Source: Mesoaciditoga lauensis cd-1655R = DSM 25116 (GTDB lineage: Bacteria; Thermotogota; Thermotogae; Mesoaciditogales; Mesoaciditogaceae). Taken from it: a stretch of DNA of 53,743 nt. The stretch lies in the NCBI RefSeq assembly GCF_000745455.1, contig NZ_JQJI01000014.1, forward strand, positions 1 to 53,743, written 5' to 3'. Numbering within the stretch: the stretch's first letter is position 1; each line of letters opens with the position of its first letter. Under the pieces are notes generated by a model. The model did no database searches and was not told where the DNA came from. It was given only the letters and a program-made list of their open reading frames with translations. Of this stretch, positions 15,287-23,025 are shown piece after piece. Both the position numbers and the translations under genes were made by a program.

Positions 15287-17170
15287 ATGCCAGAAGCCGG
15301 TTTGTTAACGAGTCTGAATACAGCTGTTTTGGGAATGTACACCCAACAGATGGCTATGTCTGTTGTATCACACAACATAGCCAATGCGAATACACCAGGA
15401 TTTTCGCGCCAGAGACCTGTGATTGTCACAACGCCACCGTTATCGATGCAAACGTTGGCACAAACAAACGTGCCCATTTCCATTGGAACCGGTTCAAAGG
15501 TAAAAGATGTGCAAAGAATAAGGGATGCGTTTTTAGATGTTCAATACAGGCAAGCGAATTCTAACCTCGGATTTTGGGATGAGGTGAACACTCAATTTCA
15601 GTACATACAGCAGCTTATGGGCATGCCGGGCGATGAGGGATTAAGAAGCCAGTATGATAAATTTTGGAAGGCCGCTCAACAGGTTGCGACCACTCCTTCA
15701 AGTGTTGGAGCCAAAGCGGAATTCGTTCAATCGGCGAAGGGTTTGCTGGAAAAAGTCCAAAGTATTTACAAATCTCTTGAAGCGATGAAAGGTGATTACA
15801 CTCATCAGTTGGAAGCGGAAGCAGATAACATAAACTCAATATTGAAAGGTATTTCGGAACTAAATGTTAAGATCAGGCAATCATCGGTTATGGGGAACAG
15901 TCCTAACGATCTTTTGGATAAACGCGATCTTCTTTTGGATAAGTTGTCAAAAGAGACGAACTTTAAGACGGTAACTTATAAAGATGGTGAAATAGCCATA
16001 ACTATAAATGGAATTAACGTGCTTTCAGGACAAAAATATGTACCTGTAAAATTTCAAAGGGTTAACGGAGAGCCTAACAAATCTTTCCTATCTGTCAACA
16101 ATATTCCATTAATTCCAACTAAGGGAAAAATAGGAGCACTTATCCATTTAAGAGACCAAGTTACATCGAAGTACGAAAAATCTTTAAATGGTTTTATGCT
16201 TAACTTGGCGGATAAGGTGAACGTCATACTTAATCAATCTTATGATCAAAACGGAAACCATGGTCAGTCACTTTTCAGATTCAACACCATTCCCGGCCAA
16301 ACGACAGCCCTTTTTAGAATAGAGTCTTCCAATCCTCCAGATGGTTTTGTGTACGATCCGTCAAAAAAGATTTCTGAGATCTTTTCTGGCGTTTCGGGGG
16401 ATATAACGCTGAATATAAATGGCGCCATGATACAAGTAAATTCAGATGACTCGCTCAACACTTTGATTTCAAAGGTGAATGCCGCGAAAATCGGCGTAGA
16501 ACTCTCTTTAGCTCCTCGCGGAAATGTTATCATCAGAGCGACAAAAGATGCAAATTACGACCTTTTAAGGCATGGGGCCAACGGGACAACAAATCCTATG
16601 CAAATAGAAGCAGCATCAGACGGTGCCAAAGCGCTCTTGAAATCTTTTGGCTTTAAAATGGAAAACGATAAGATAGATTTGAATCATTATGGAAGTGTGA
16701 TGGATGAAACGGAAGCGTTGAATATTTCTTTTGACAATCCAGTACTTCATATGAGCGTGAACGACGCTCTTCTTTCCGATCCAACACGCGTTTCAACGGA
16801 TTTTTCTCCGACATTTTTGCCTCAAACCGCTGTTGGAACCGTATCCCCTACTGGTGAACAAGGCTCGGGGGGCATGCAACTGATCGTTGGATTGAAAACG
16901 CAGGAAAGCAACAACGTCGCTTCCATGGACGGATTTTTCGGAAACTTCATAAGCAAAATGGGTGTGGAAGGCCAAAATGCTTCTTCCATGTACGATAACA
17001 CGAACGCTTTGATCACTCAGATAGATCACGATAGACAACAAGTTTCAAGTGTCTCGATAAATGAAGAGATGTCTCAAATGCTGCTGTATCAAAACGCATA
17101 CACGGCATCGGCTAGAGTGATTTCAACGGTGAACTCCATGATTCAAACTTTGGTAAATATGGTAAGGTGA
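15287..17170 (+). CDS. flgK: Flagellar hook-associated protein 1, FlgK
   Basis: This 627-residue protein forms the first hook-filament junction ring outside the cell. The N-terminus has the rod/hook helix with SHNIANANTPGFSRQRP. The C-terminus has the matching helical segment with SINEEMSQMLLYQNAYTASA and the final helix IQTLVNMVR, and both ends form the coiled core of the axial structure. The middle (about 180-530) is the variable surface domain. AGGAGGGC precedes the ATG, which follows the flgN stop directly. It is exported by the flagellar type III system without a cleavable signal. Confidence 0.93.
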   Translation: MPEAGLLTSLNTAVLGMYTQQMAMSVVSHNIANANTPGFSRQRPVIVTTPPLSMQTLAQTNVPISIGTGSKVKDVQRIRDAFLDVQYRQANSNLGFWDEVNTQFQYIQQLMGMPGDEGLRSQYDKFWKAAQQVATTPSSVGAKAEFVQSAKGLLEKVQSIYKSLEAMKGDYTHQLEAEADNINSILKGISELNVKIRQSSVMGNSPNDLLDKRDLLLDKLSKETNFKTVTYKDGEIAITINGINVLSGQKYVPVKFQRVNGEPNKSFLSVNNIPLIPTKGKIGALIHLRDQVTSKYEKSLNGFMLNLADKVNVILNQSYDQNGNHGQSLFRFNTIPGQTTALFRIESSNPPDGFVYDPSKKISEIFSGVSGDITLNINGAMIQVNSDDSLNTLISKVNAAKIGVELSLAPRGNVIIRATKDANYDLLRHGANGTTNPMQIEAASDGAKALLKSFGFKMENDKIDLNHYGSVMDETEALNISFDNPVLHMSVNDALLSDPTRVSTDFSPTFLPQTAVGTVSPTGEQGSGGMQLIVGLKTQESNNVASMDGFFGNFISKMGVEGQNASSMYDNTNALITQIDHDRQQVSSVSINEEMSQMLLYQNAYTASARVISTVNSMIQTLVNMVR

Positions 17171-17176
17171 TGTGAT

Positions 17177-18496
17177 ATGCGAATAAGTCAAAGCATGATG
17201 AAAAATACGCTCATAAATGATGTCGATAACGTCCTAAGAAGGTTGGCAAAGCTTCATCATCAAGCAACAACGGGCAAAAAATTCGATCTTCCTTCGGAAG
17301 ACCCGAACGGGGCTTTTTTGGCTTCAAGTTACGACTCATCTTTAAGACAGCTGGACGCTTACAAAAGCTCGCTGGAACAGGTGAACGGCACCCTGAAGGG
17401 ATACGATTCGATGTTGAGCCAATTGACTTCCTCCATTCAAAGAGTTCATTCACTGGTCGTTCAAGCGTCTAACGACACAAACACGCCTGGAGATAGGAAG
17501 GCCATTGCCGATGAAATAAAAAGAATAAGAGAATTCATAGTCCAACTTGGAAATACGAAGGTCGGAGACGCCTATCTTTACAGTGGTTCTAAGGCTAGCG
17601 TTCCTATAAACGTTTCAGGCTCGGGGTCGAACACGACATATTTTTACGTTAGTAATTCAACGACGTCAAACGCCAATTATCTCAGAGTTGGAACATCTGT
17701 TGTGCAAACTAACATTACATTGTCGGATATCTTTCACTACAACGGAGATGTTTCAGATAGTTTGCTATCATATGGTACAGCCGGCGGGACTACTTTGAAC
17801 ACCGTTATGGTAACAACCAACGGTTCTGAAACGCTCAATGGGGCTTTGAAGATAGACTTAACAGCTGGTGGCAAAATTCAGGAAAGCAACGGGATTATAA
17901 ACGATACGGTAAGTGGGACAACGACGCTGACCTATTCGGGAGCAACTTCCGTTGTCATAAAAGATTCCCTTGGAAATGTGACAATTACATCTGGTAGTGG
18001 TGCGCAGACGTTATCACCAGGTGCCACCTTAACAATAGTGGGTGGAACGGTAGAACTTTCTGGAGAAAATGAGGCAAGTGTGATTTCTTCGGATGTAACA
18101 CTCACAAACGCATCTGGTAGCAGCGTGACATCACTTTCGGAAAACCAAACTACCAACATGCCTTTGAAGGTAGGACTCTTGGACAAGATAATAAACGATC
18201 TGGATAGCAACAACATAGATGAAGTTCGTGGAAGTGATTTAGGTGATTTGGAGAAATACGAAAAATCCCTTGAAAGGGTGACGGCGGATATCGGTTCGAG
18301 AGAACAAAAAGTTACCCAGTTGATAAACGAAAATTCGAATTTCAATTCTTACATAACGCAGTTACTTTCCAAGGCTCAAGATGCCGATATGGTGAAAGTC
18401 ATATCTGATATCTCCATGCAAGAAAACGTGTACAAAGCGGCGTTGGAATCCAGCGCAAAGGCGTTGTTGCCCACGTTGGCTGACTTTTTAAGGTAA
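17177..18496 (+). CDS. flgL: Flagellar hook-associated protein 3, FlgL
   Basis: This 439-residue, flagellin-like protein forms the second junction ring between FlgK and the filament. The N-terminal helix MRISQSMMKNTLINDVDNVL, the TTGKKFDLPSEDPNG motif and the C-terminal helical domain ending with SAKALLPTLADFLR are typical. The middle region (about 155-330) is Ser/Thr/Gly-rich and beta-type, and longer than in the ~300-residue enterobacterial proteins. It lies six bases after flgK. The FliW/CsrA regulators that often follow flgL are absent here. Confidence 0.9.
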   Translation: MRISQSMMKNTLINDVDNVLRRLAKLHHQATTGKKFDLPSEDPNGAFLASSYDSSLRQLDAYKSSLEQVNGTLKGYDSMLSQLTSSIQRVHSLVVQASNDTNTPGDRKAIADEIKRIREFIVQLGNTKVGDAYLYSGSKASVPINVSGSGSNTTYFYVSNSTTSNANYLRVGTSVVQTNITLSDIFHYNGDVSDSLLSYGTAGGTTLNTVMVTTNGSETLNGALKIDLTAGGKIQESNGIINDTVSGTTTLTYSGATSVVIKDSLGNVTITSGSGAQTLSPGATLTIVGGTVELSGENEASVISSDVTLTNASGSSVTSLSENQTTNMPLKVGLLDKIINDLDSNNIDEVRGSDLGDLEKYEKSLERVTADIGSREQKVTQLINENSNFNSYITQLLSKAQDADMVKVISDISMQENVYKAALESSAKALLPTLADFLR

Positions 18497-18500
18497 AAAG

Positions 18501-19166
18501 ATGAAAGCGAAAAGCATTCTTTTTCTCATTTCGATCTTCTTTTTTACGGTTGCTTCCGCTTTTCCGTTGAAATTTTACATTTCAAACGTGCAAGCGGCGA
18601 TAGAAGTAAAAGCCTTTTCCCTAACTCTAAAAGTAGGGTATCCTTATTCATCCTTAACATTGGGAAACGATTCTTATCTCAAGGTGGAAGCGAAAGAGTC
18701 CACTTCCACCTTTTATTTTGAAGGGGGATGGAGATTTTTAAAAGCGAAAAACATCTCACTTTTGCTTGGCGCACAGATGAAGATGGGAGTCTTGGAAAAC
18801 GCTTTATCAAACGATAGAATTCAAGAAATCGGAAGAGGTTATGCCTGGTTGAAAACGAACATTTTCTTCAAGGGAACAGGCGAATTTGATACCGCTCTCT
18901 CTTATTCAAGGTTCCTTACCAGCGCGGAGAAAAACGTGTCAAAGGATATGGTTTTTCTCTCTCCTCCGAACGTAAAAGGTGAAGAAGCAAACAAGTTAAA
19001 TGTCGATATTTCTTACGTTTTGGACATTGATAAAGGATTTAGCCTTGGACTTGTGTGTAACACTTCTTTTCCCTTTTCGGATGCTTTCATATTCTCTTCG
19101 CCAAATTTAGAGATTGGCATCTTTCTTTCTACGACCACAGAAGAACTGCAAAAAGAAATTTATTAA
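18501..19166 (+). CDS. Secreted beta-rich protein of unknown function, flagellar operon
   Basis: I do not recognise this family. The protein has 221 residues. The first ~20 form a clear signal peptide (Lys-rich start, hydrophobic ILFLISIFFFTVASA). The rest alternates polar and hydrophobic residues in short strands, with aromatic residues at strand ends, as in small outer-envelope barrels or periplasmic beta proteins. It starts four bases after flgL and ends one base before repeat copy B, so it is co-transcribed with the flagellar genes. An envelope or toga protein linked to the flagellum is plausible but unproven. Confidence 0.6.
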   Translation: MKAKSILFLISIFFFTVASAFPLKFYISNVQAAIEVKAFSLTLKVGYPYSSLTLGNDSYLKVEAKESTSTFYFEGGWRFLKAKNISLLLGAQMKMGVLENALSNDRIQEIGRGYAWLKTNIFFKGTGEFDTALSYSRFLTSAEKNVSKDMVFLSPPNVKGEEANKLNVDISYVLDIDKGFSLGLVCNTSFPFSDAFIFSSPNLEIGIFLSTTTEELQKEIY

Positions 19167-19167
19167 C

Positions 19168-19528
19168 TCATGTTGTGCGTGAACATTACAAAAGGTATTA
19201 CAAGAGACATTACAAAATTTCTCTGCGAGAACATGTAAGCAACATTTGACAACGCTTTTTGATTTAAAACTTGCTTTCCAAGCGATCAAGGAATTTTTTT
19301 CGAAGTCCTGTCAGAACGAATTCGCTCTTTTTTCCATCTTACAATTCAAAATATGAGGCACGCTCAGACACTCATCCGTGAGTTCTTCGCTTTCTCGGCA
19401 CGTCCTTGTGCCTCTCAACCTCATATTTGTGAATTTCCAGATGGGAGCTCATATGTTCCGACAAGTACTTCGAGGGTGAGATTTAATCCCTTTTTAAAAT
19501 ACTCTGTAACATTGGCGCACAGGTTAAG
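19168..19528 (+). repeat. Full-length ~360-bp palindromic repeat (copy B), inverted relative to copy A
   Basis: It starts CTCA-n4-GTGCGTGAACATTAC one base after the stop of the preceding gene and ends GTAACATTGGCGCAC-n4-TAAG. By eye about four in five bases match the reverse complement of 14105-14466. The closing stem is ATTCAAAATATGAGG (19344-19358) with CCTCATATTTGTGAAT (19419-19434, one extra base). The apical hairpins are CACTCA-TCCG-TGAGTt (around 19370-19385) and GGCAC-GTCCTT-GTGCC (19397-19412). As a transcribed hairpin it could also end the flagellar operon transcript. Confidence 0.85.
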
Positions 19529-19657
19529 TTATTAAGAGTAAATAGTGGGACGCGAATGGTAAATGGCAAGGGGTATGATTTGCCTTCTTCAAAAATCCGT
19601 TTGATCCTTTTACCTTTTATGATCTTTGGTGTATGATTTAGCGCATAAGGCTTGCGA

Positions 19658-19666
19658 TGGTATAAT
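19658..19666 (+). promoter_or_regulatory. Extended -10 promoter giving a probably leaderless mRNA
   Basis: TGG-TATAAT (19658-19666) is an extended -10 element. The expected transcription start, about seven bases downstream, falls on the A of the ATG at 19673. No ribosome-binding site fits between them. Sequence from 19529 to 19657 shows nothing else that I can support. Confidence 0.6.
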
Positions 19667-19672
19667 TAAGCC

Positions 19673-21532
19673 ATGATACTAACGTTGTCAAATTTAGGAA
19701 TGAGTTTTGGTGAAAGCCCCCTTTTTTCAAGGGTAACTTTGTCTTTGGAAAAAGGAGAAAAAGCAGTTTTAACGGGGCCAAATGGATGTGGAAAAACAAC
19801 ACTTTTAAGAATAATAACGGGAGAATTAGAACCAACTGAAGGAGAAGTGATTTTCAGAGGCAAGAATGTGGGGTATATCAAGCAATTCCGTGTTGAAGAG
19901 GACAGAACCGTTTACGCTGAGGGACTTTCCGTTTTTTCAAAAGCGTTGAACGCTTACGAAAAAGCCGTAAAAAGTGCGGAAAACCTGGATTTGAATTCCT
20001 ACGAAAGTTACTTGCAGAAGGCTGAGCTGTTGGATGTATATGTAGCTGAAAAGAAAGTAAAGAAGATGTTGAAGGGTGTGGGATTTTCGGAGGAAGAATT
20101 TGCACGGAAGATCTCAACTTTAAGTGCAGGTGAAATCACAAGGCTTCAATTGGCCAAATTGTTGATAAACGAGCCGGAACTTCTCATTCTGGATGAACCT
20201 GGCAATTATCTTGACGTTTTTGGCATAATATTTTTGAAAAATGCCCTTATGTCTGTTAAAAGTAGTGTGCTTATGGCTACACATGATAGAACGCTTATGG
20301 AAAGTATTCCCGATGAAATATGGGACATGGACTTTGGAACCATTAAATCTTACAAAGGGAAATACCGTGACTTTCTCGTTCAAAAGGATGTTTACATCAA
20401 AGAGAATAAAAACAAAGAGAAATCTTTATCTAAAGAGATAAAACATCTTCATAACGTTGTCGAAAGATACAGAAGATGGGGAAGGGAAAAAGCCGTAAAA
20501 CAGGCAAGATCGAAAGAGAAAATCATACAAAAACTCTCTCAAGAAAAGGAAAAATACGAACTAACTCCCAACAAGAAGTTTGACAAATTAAAGCTAGATG
20601 TGAAAAAGGCAACGGAAGATATCGTGCTAAAGGTTGAAAATCTAAAAATTCACGCCGGCAGCAAGTACATAGGCACTTTTAGATTTGAAGTAAAAAACGG
20701 TGAGAAGGTTGCACTTTTAGGAAAAAATGGCGTTGGTAAAACGACGCTTTTGAAAAGCATTATAAGAAAGCCGGCAAATGTGATATTTGGCCCAAACACC
20801 AAGTTGGCATACATAGACACCGTTGGCGATAAAAGAGATGAACGCACTCTTATTTCGGCAATATGGGAGATGGTTAGAAGTTGGCCGGATTACGAGGTAA
20901 GAAAATACCTTGGGAGATTTGGATTTAAGGGAGAAGATGTTTTCAAAACTTTGAGCTCGTTGAGCGGAGGGGAATTCGTAAGATTTGAGATATCCAAAGC
21001 GTTACTCAAGAATCCGAACTTCATTATAATGGATGAGCCAACCAACCATTTGGATATATACATGATCGAAGCTCTGGAAGATAGTTTGAAAAATTACGAG
21101 GGAACGTTACTTTTCAGCACGCACGACTTGGAGTTTGCCGATCACATAGCTACCCGTTTTCTCGTTATGACAAATGGGAATATTCAATCTTTTCAGAGTT
21201 ACGATGAAGCTGTGGCGTTCATACAAGAAGCTTTTATTTCCAAAACATCAGAAAAAGGTACAAATACCACTGATTATGAAAAAAGAAAAAGCATGAAAAA
21301 CAGGTTGAAATCCCTGGAAAACAAGCTGCAAAAGCTGGAAAGACGCTTTGAAGAGCTTGATAAAGAATCTAGGAAAATGAGTGATGAAATGGCACTCTAC
21401 GCAAGCGATCACGTGAAGCTTGCGGAAATGATGTCGGTAAAGGAAGAGATCGAAATGGAAATGGAAAAAGTAATTAGAGAGATAGACGAGTTAGAAGAAG
21501 AGAAAAAGATTTTGGAGGAGGAAGTAAAATGA
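19673..21532 (+). CDS. ABC-F family ATPase
   Basis: This 619-residue cytosolic protein has two ABC ATPase domains and no membrane helices. The first domain has GPNGCGKTT (about 35-43), LSAGE and LDEPGNYLD; the second has GKNGVGKTT (about 350) and LSGGE with MDEPTNHLD. Between them is a Lys/Arg-rich linker (about 240-320), and at the end a coiled coil (about 540-619). ABC-F proteins act on the ribosome, as translation factors or antibiotic-protection proteins; which applies here cannot be told. The first signature motif (PGNYLD) departs slightly from PTNHLD. Its stop overlaps the hutH start (ATGA). Confidence 0.88.
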   Translation: MILTLSNLGMSFGESPLFSRVTLSLEKGEKAVLTGPNGCGKTTLLRIITGELEPTEGEVIFRGKNVGYIKQFRVEEDRTVYAEGLSVFSKALNAYEKAVKSAENLDLNSYESYLQKAELLDVYVAEKKVKKMLKGVGFSEEEFARKISTLSAGEITRLQLAKLLINEPELLILDEPGNYLDVFGIIFLKNALMSVKSSVLMATHDRTLMESIPDEIWDMDFGTIKSYKGKYRDFLVQKDVYIKENKNKEKSLSKEIKHLHNVVERYRRWGREKAVKQARSKEKIIQKLSQEKEKYELTPNKKFDKLKLDVKKATEDIVLKVENLKIHAGSKYIGTFRFEVKNGEKVALLGKNGVGKTTLLKSIIRKPANVIFGPNTKLAYIDTVGDKRDERTLISAIWEMVRSWPDYEVRKYLGRFGFKGEDVFKTLSSLSGGEFVRFEISKALLKNPNFIIMDEPTNHLDIYMIEALEDSLKNYEGTLLFSTHDLEFADHIATRFLVMTNGNIQSFQSYDEAVAFIQEAFISKTSEKGTNTTDYEKRKSMKNRLKSLENKLQKLERRFEELDKESRKMSDEMALYASDHVKLAEMMSVKEEIEMEMEKVIREIDELEEEKKILEEEVK

Positions 21533-23025
21533 TAATAAAAGATAGCATTGATATTTCCGATGTCGTTAGGGTTGCAAGGGAGTACGAGAAGGTAGAACTT
21601 TCTGAAGAAGCGAAGGAAAGGATAAGGGAATCAAGGAAAAAAGTTGAAAGATTTCTTGAATCGGATAACCCCATGTACGGAATAAACACTGGTTTTGGAG
21701 CTCTTGCAAACGTTAAAATAGACAAAGATGATATAAACCAGCTTCAGATAAACCTGGTCAGAAGCCATTCAGCTGGGGTGGGGCCGGTTTTTCGTGAAGA
21801 CGAAGTTAGGGCTATGATGCTTTTGAGGGTTTTTTCCTTGGCAAGAGGATATTCTGGAGTAAGGGAAGAAGTCGTTGAAGGTTTGATAAACTTACTCAAT
21901 CATAGGATAACCCCATTCGTTCCATCCCAAGGTTCTGTGGGTGCAAGCGGTGACTTAGCACCCTTGGCCCACATAGCGCTGGTGTTGATGGGAGAAGGAT
22001 ATGCTTTTTACAAGGGTGAAAAGGTTAAAGCCTTGCAAGCTTTGAAGGCGGAAGGATTAAAGCCTGTAAAATACGAAGCAAAAGAAGGATTGGCACTTAC
22101 AAACGGTGCGCAAGCCATAACGGCCGTTTTGGCCTTGACCGTTCATGATTCCAGGGTTTTGTTTGAATCTGCGCTTGTAAGCGCTGCAATGGCGATAGAT
22201 GCACTTAAAGGATCCACCACACCTTTTGATGCAAGAATACACGAATTGCGTCCGCATAGCGGACAAATTTACGTTGCACAGAAGCTAAGAGATTATTTAA
22301 AAGGCAGTGAAATAAGAGCTTCTCATTTGCATTGTTCAAAAGTGCAAGATGCTTACAGTTTAAGAGCTGCCCCACAAGTGCTTGGAGCTGTTAAAGATAC
22401 CATAGATTACGTTGAAAAGGTTACCCTTACCGAAATGAATTCGGTAACGGATAATCCGTTGATATTCGATGATGGAGCGTTAAGCGGGGGAAATTTCCAT
22501 GGCGAACCCGTTGCACTGGTGGCAGATTTTCTTGGGATCGCGTTAAGCGAGCTTGCGAATATAACCGAGAGAAGGATAGATCGCCTTGTGAATCCACTTG
22601 TTTCTGGATTGCCATCCTTTCTCGCAACGGGAAAATCCGGACTTAATTCCGGCATGATGATATGGCAGTACACCGCCGCCTCACTTGTAAGTGAAAACAA
22701 GGTGTTGGCACATCCGGCATCTGTAGATTCCATTCCAACTTCTGCGTATCAAGAGGACCATGTTTCGATGGGGACCATCGCTGCCAGAAAGGCGAGGATG
22801 ATTTTTGAGAACACGGCAAAGGTTATCGCAATTGAATCGATGTTAGCCTCGCGAGCGGTGAATTTCCACAAACCTCTCAAAACAAGCGAATTTTTGCAAA
22901 AATATGTTAATATTTTAAATGGGGAAGAGGTAGAAGGCGATGCTTATATGGGAGAAGAATTTGAAAGAATTTTGGATTTTGTGAAAAGAGGAATGAAAGA
23001 AAAGAGGGGGTCTAATGAACACTGA
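21529..23025 (+). CDS. hutH: Histidine ammonia-lyase
   Basis: This enzyme converts L-histidine to trans-urocanate and ammonia, the first step of histidine breakdown. The 498-residue chain has the autocatalytic MIO triad Ala139-Ser140-Gly141 in GSVGASGDLAPLAH, the catalytic Tyr50 in YGINTGFG, and SHSAGVG with His80, which favours histidine over phenylalanine or tyrosine. The C-terminal QEDHVSMG block is also conserved. No other hut gene (hutU, hutI, hutG) is adjacent; the gene sits between an ABC-F protein and RNase R, so the pathway must be completed elsewhere. Confidence 0.92.
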   Translation: MIIKDSIDISDVVRVAREYEKVELSEEAKERIRESRKKVERFLESDNPMYGINTGFGALANVKIDKDDINQLQINLVRSHSAGVGPVFREDEVRAMMLLRVFSLARGYSGVREEVVEGLINLLNHRITPFVPSQGSVGASGDLAPLAHIALVLMGEGYAFYKGEKVKALQALKAEGLKPVKYEAKEGLALTNGAQAITAVLALTVHDSRVLFESALVSAAMAIDALKGSTTPFDARIHELRPHSGQIYVAQKLRDYLKGSEIRASHLHCSKVQDAYSLRAAPQVLGAVKDTIDYVEKVTLTEMNSVTDNPLIFDDGALSGGNFHGEPVALVADFLGIALSELANITERRIDRLVNPLVSGLPSFLATGKSGLNSGMMIWQYTAASLVSENKVLAHPASVDSIPTSAYQEDHVSMGTIAARKARMIFENTAKVIAIESMLASRAVNFHKPLKTSEFLQKYVNILNGEEVEGDAYMGEEFERILDFVKRGMKEKRGSNEH

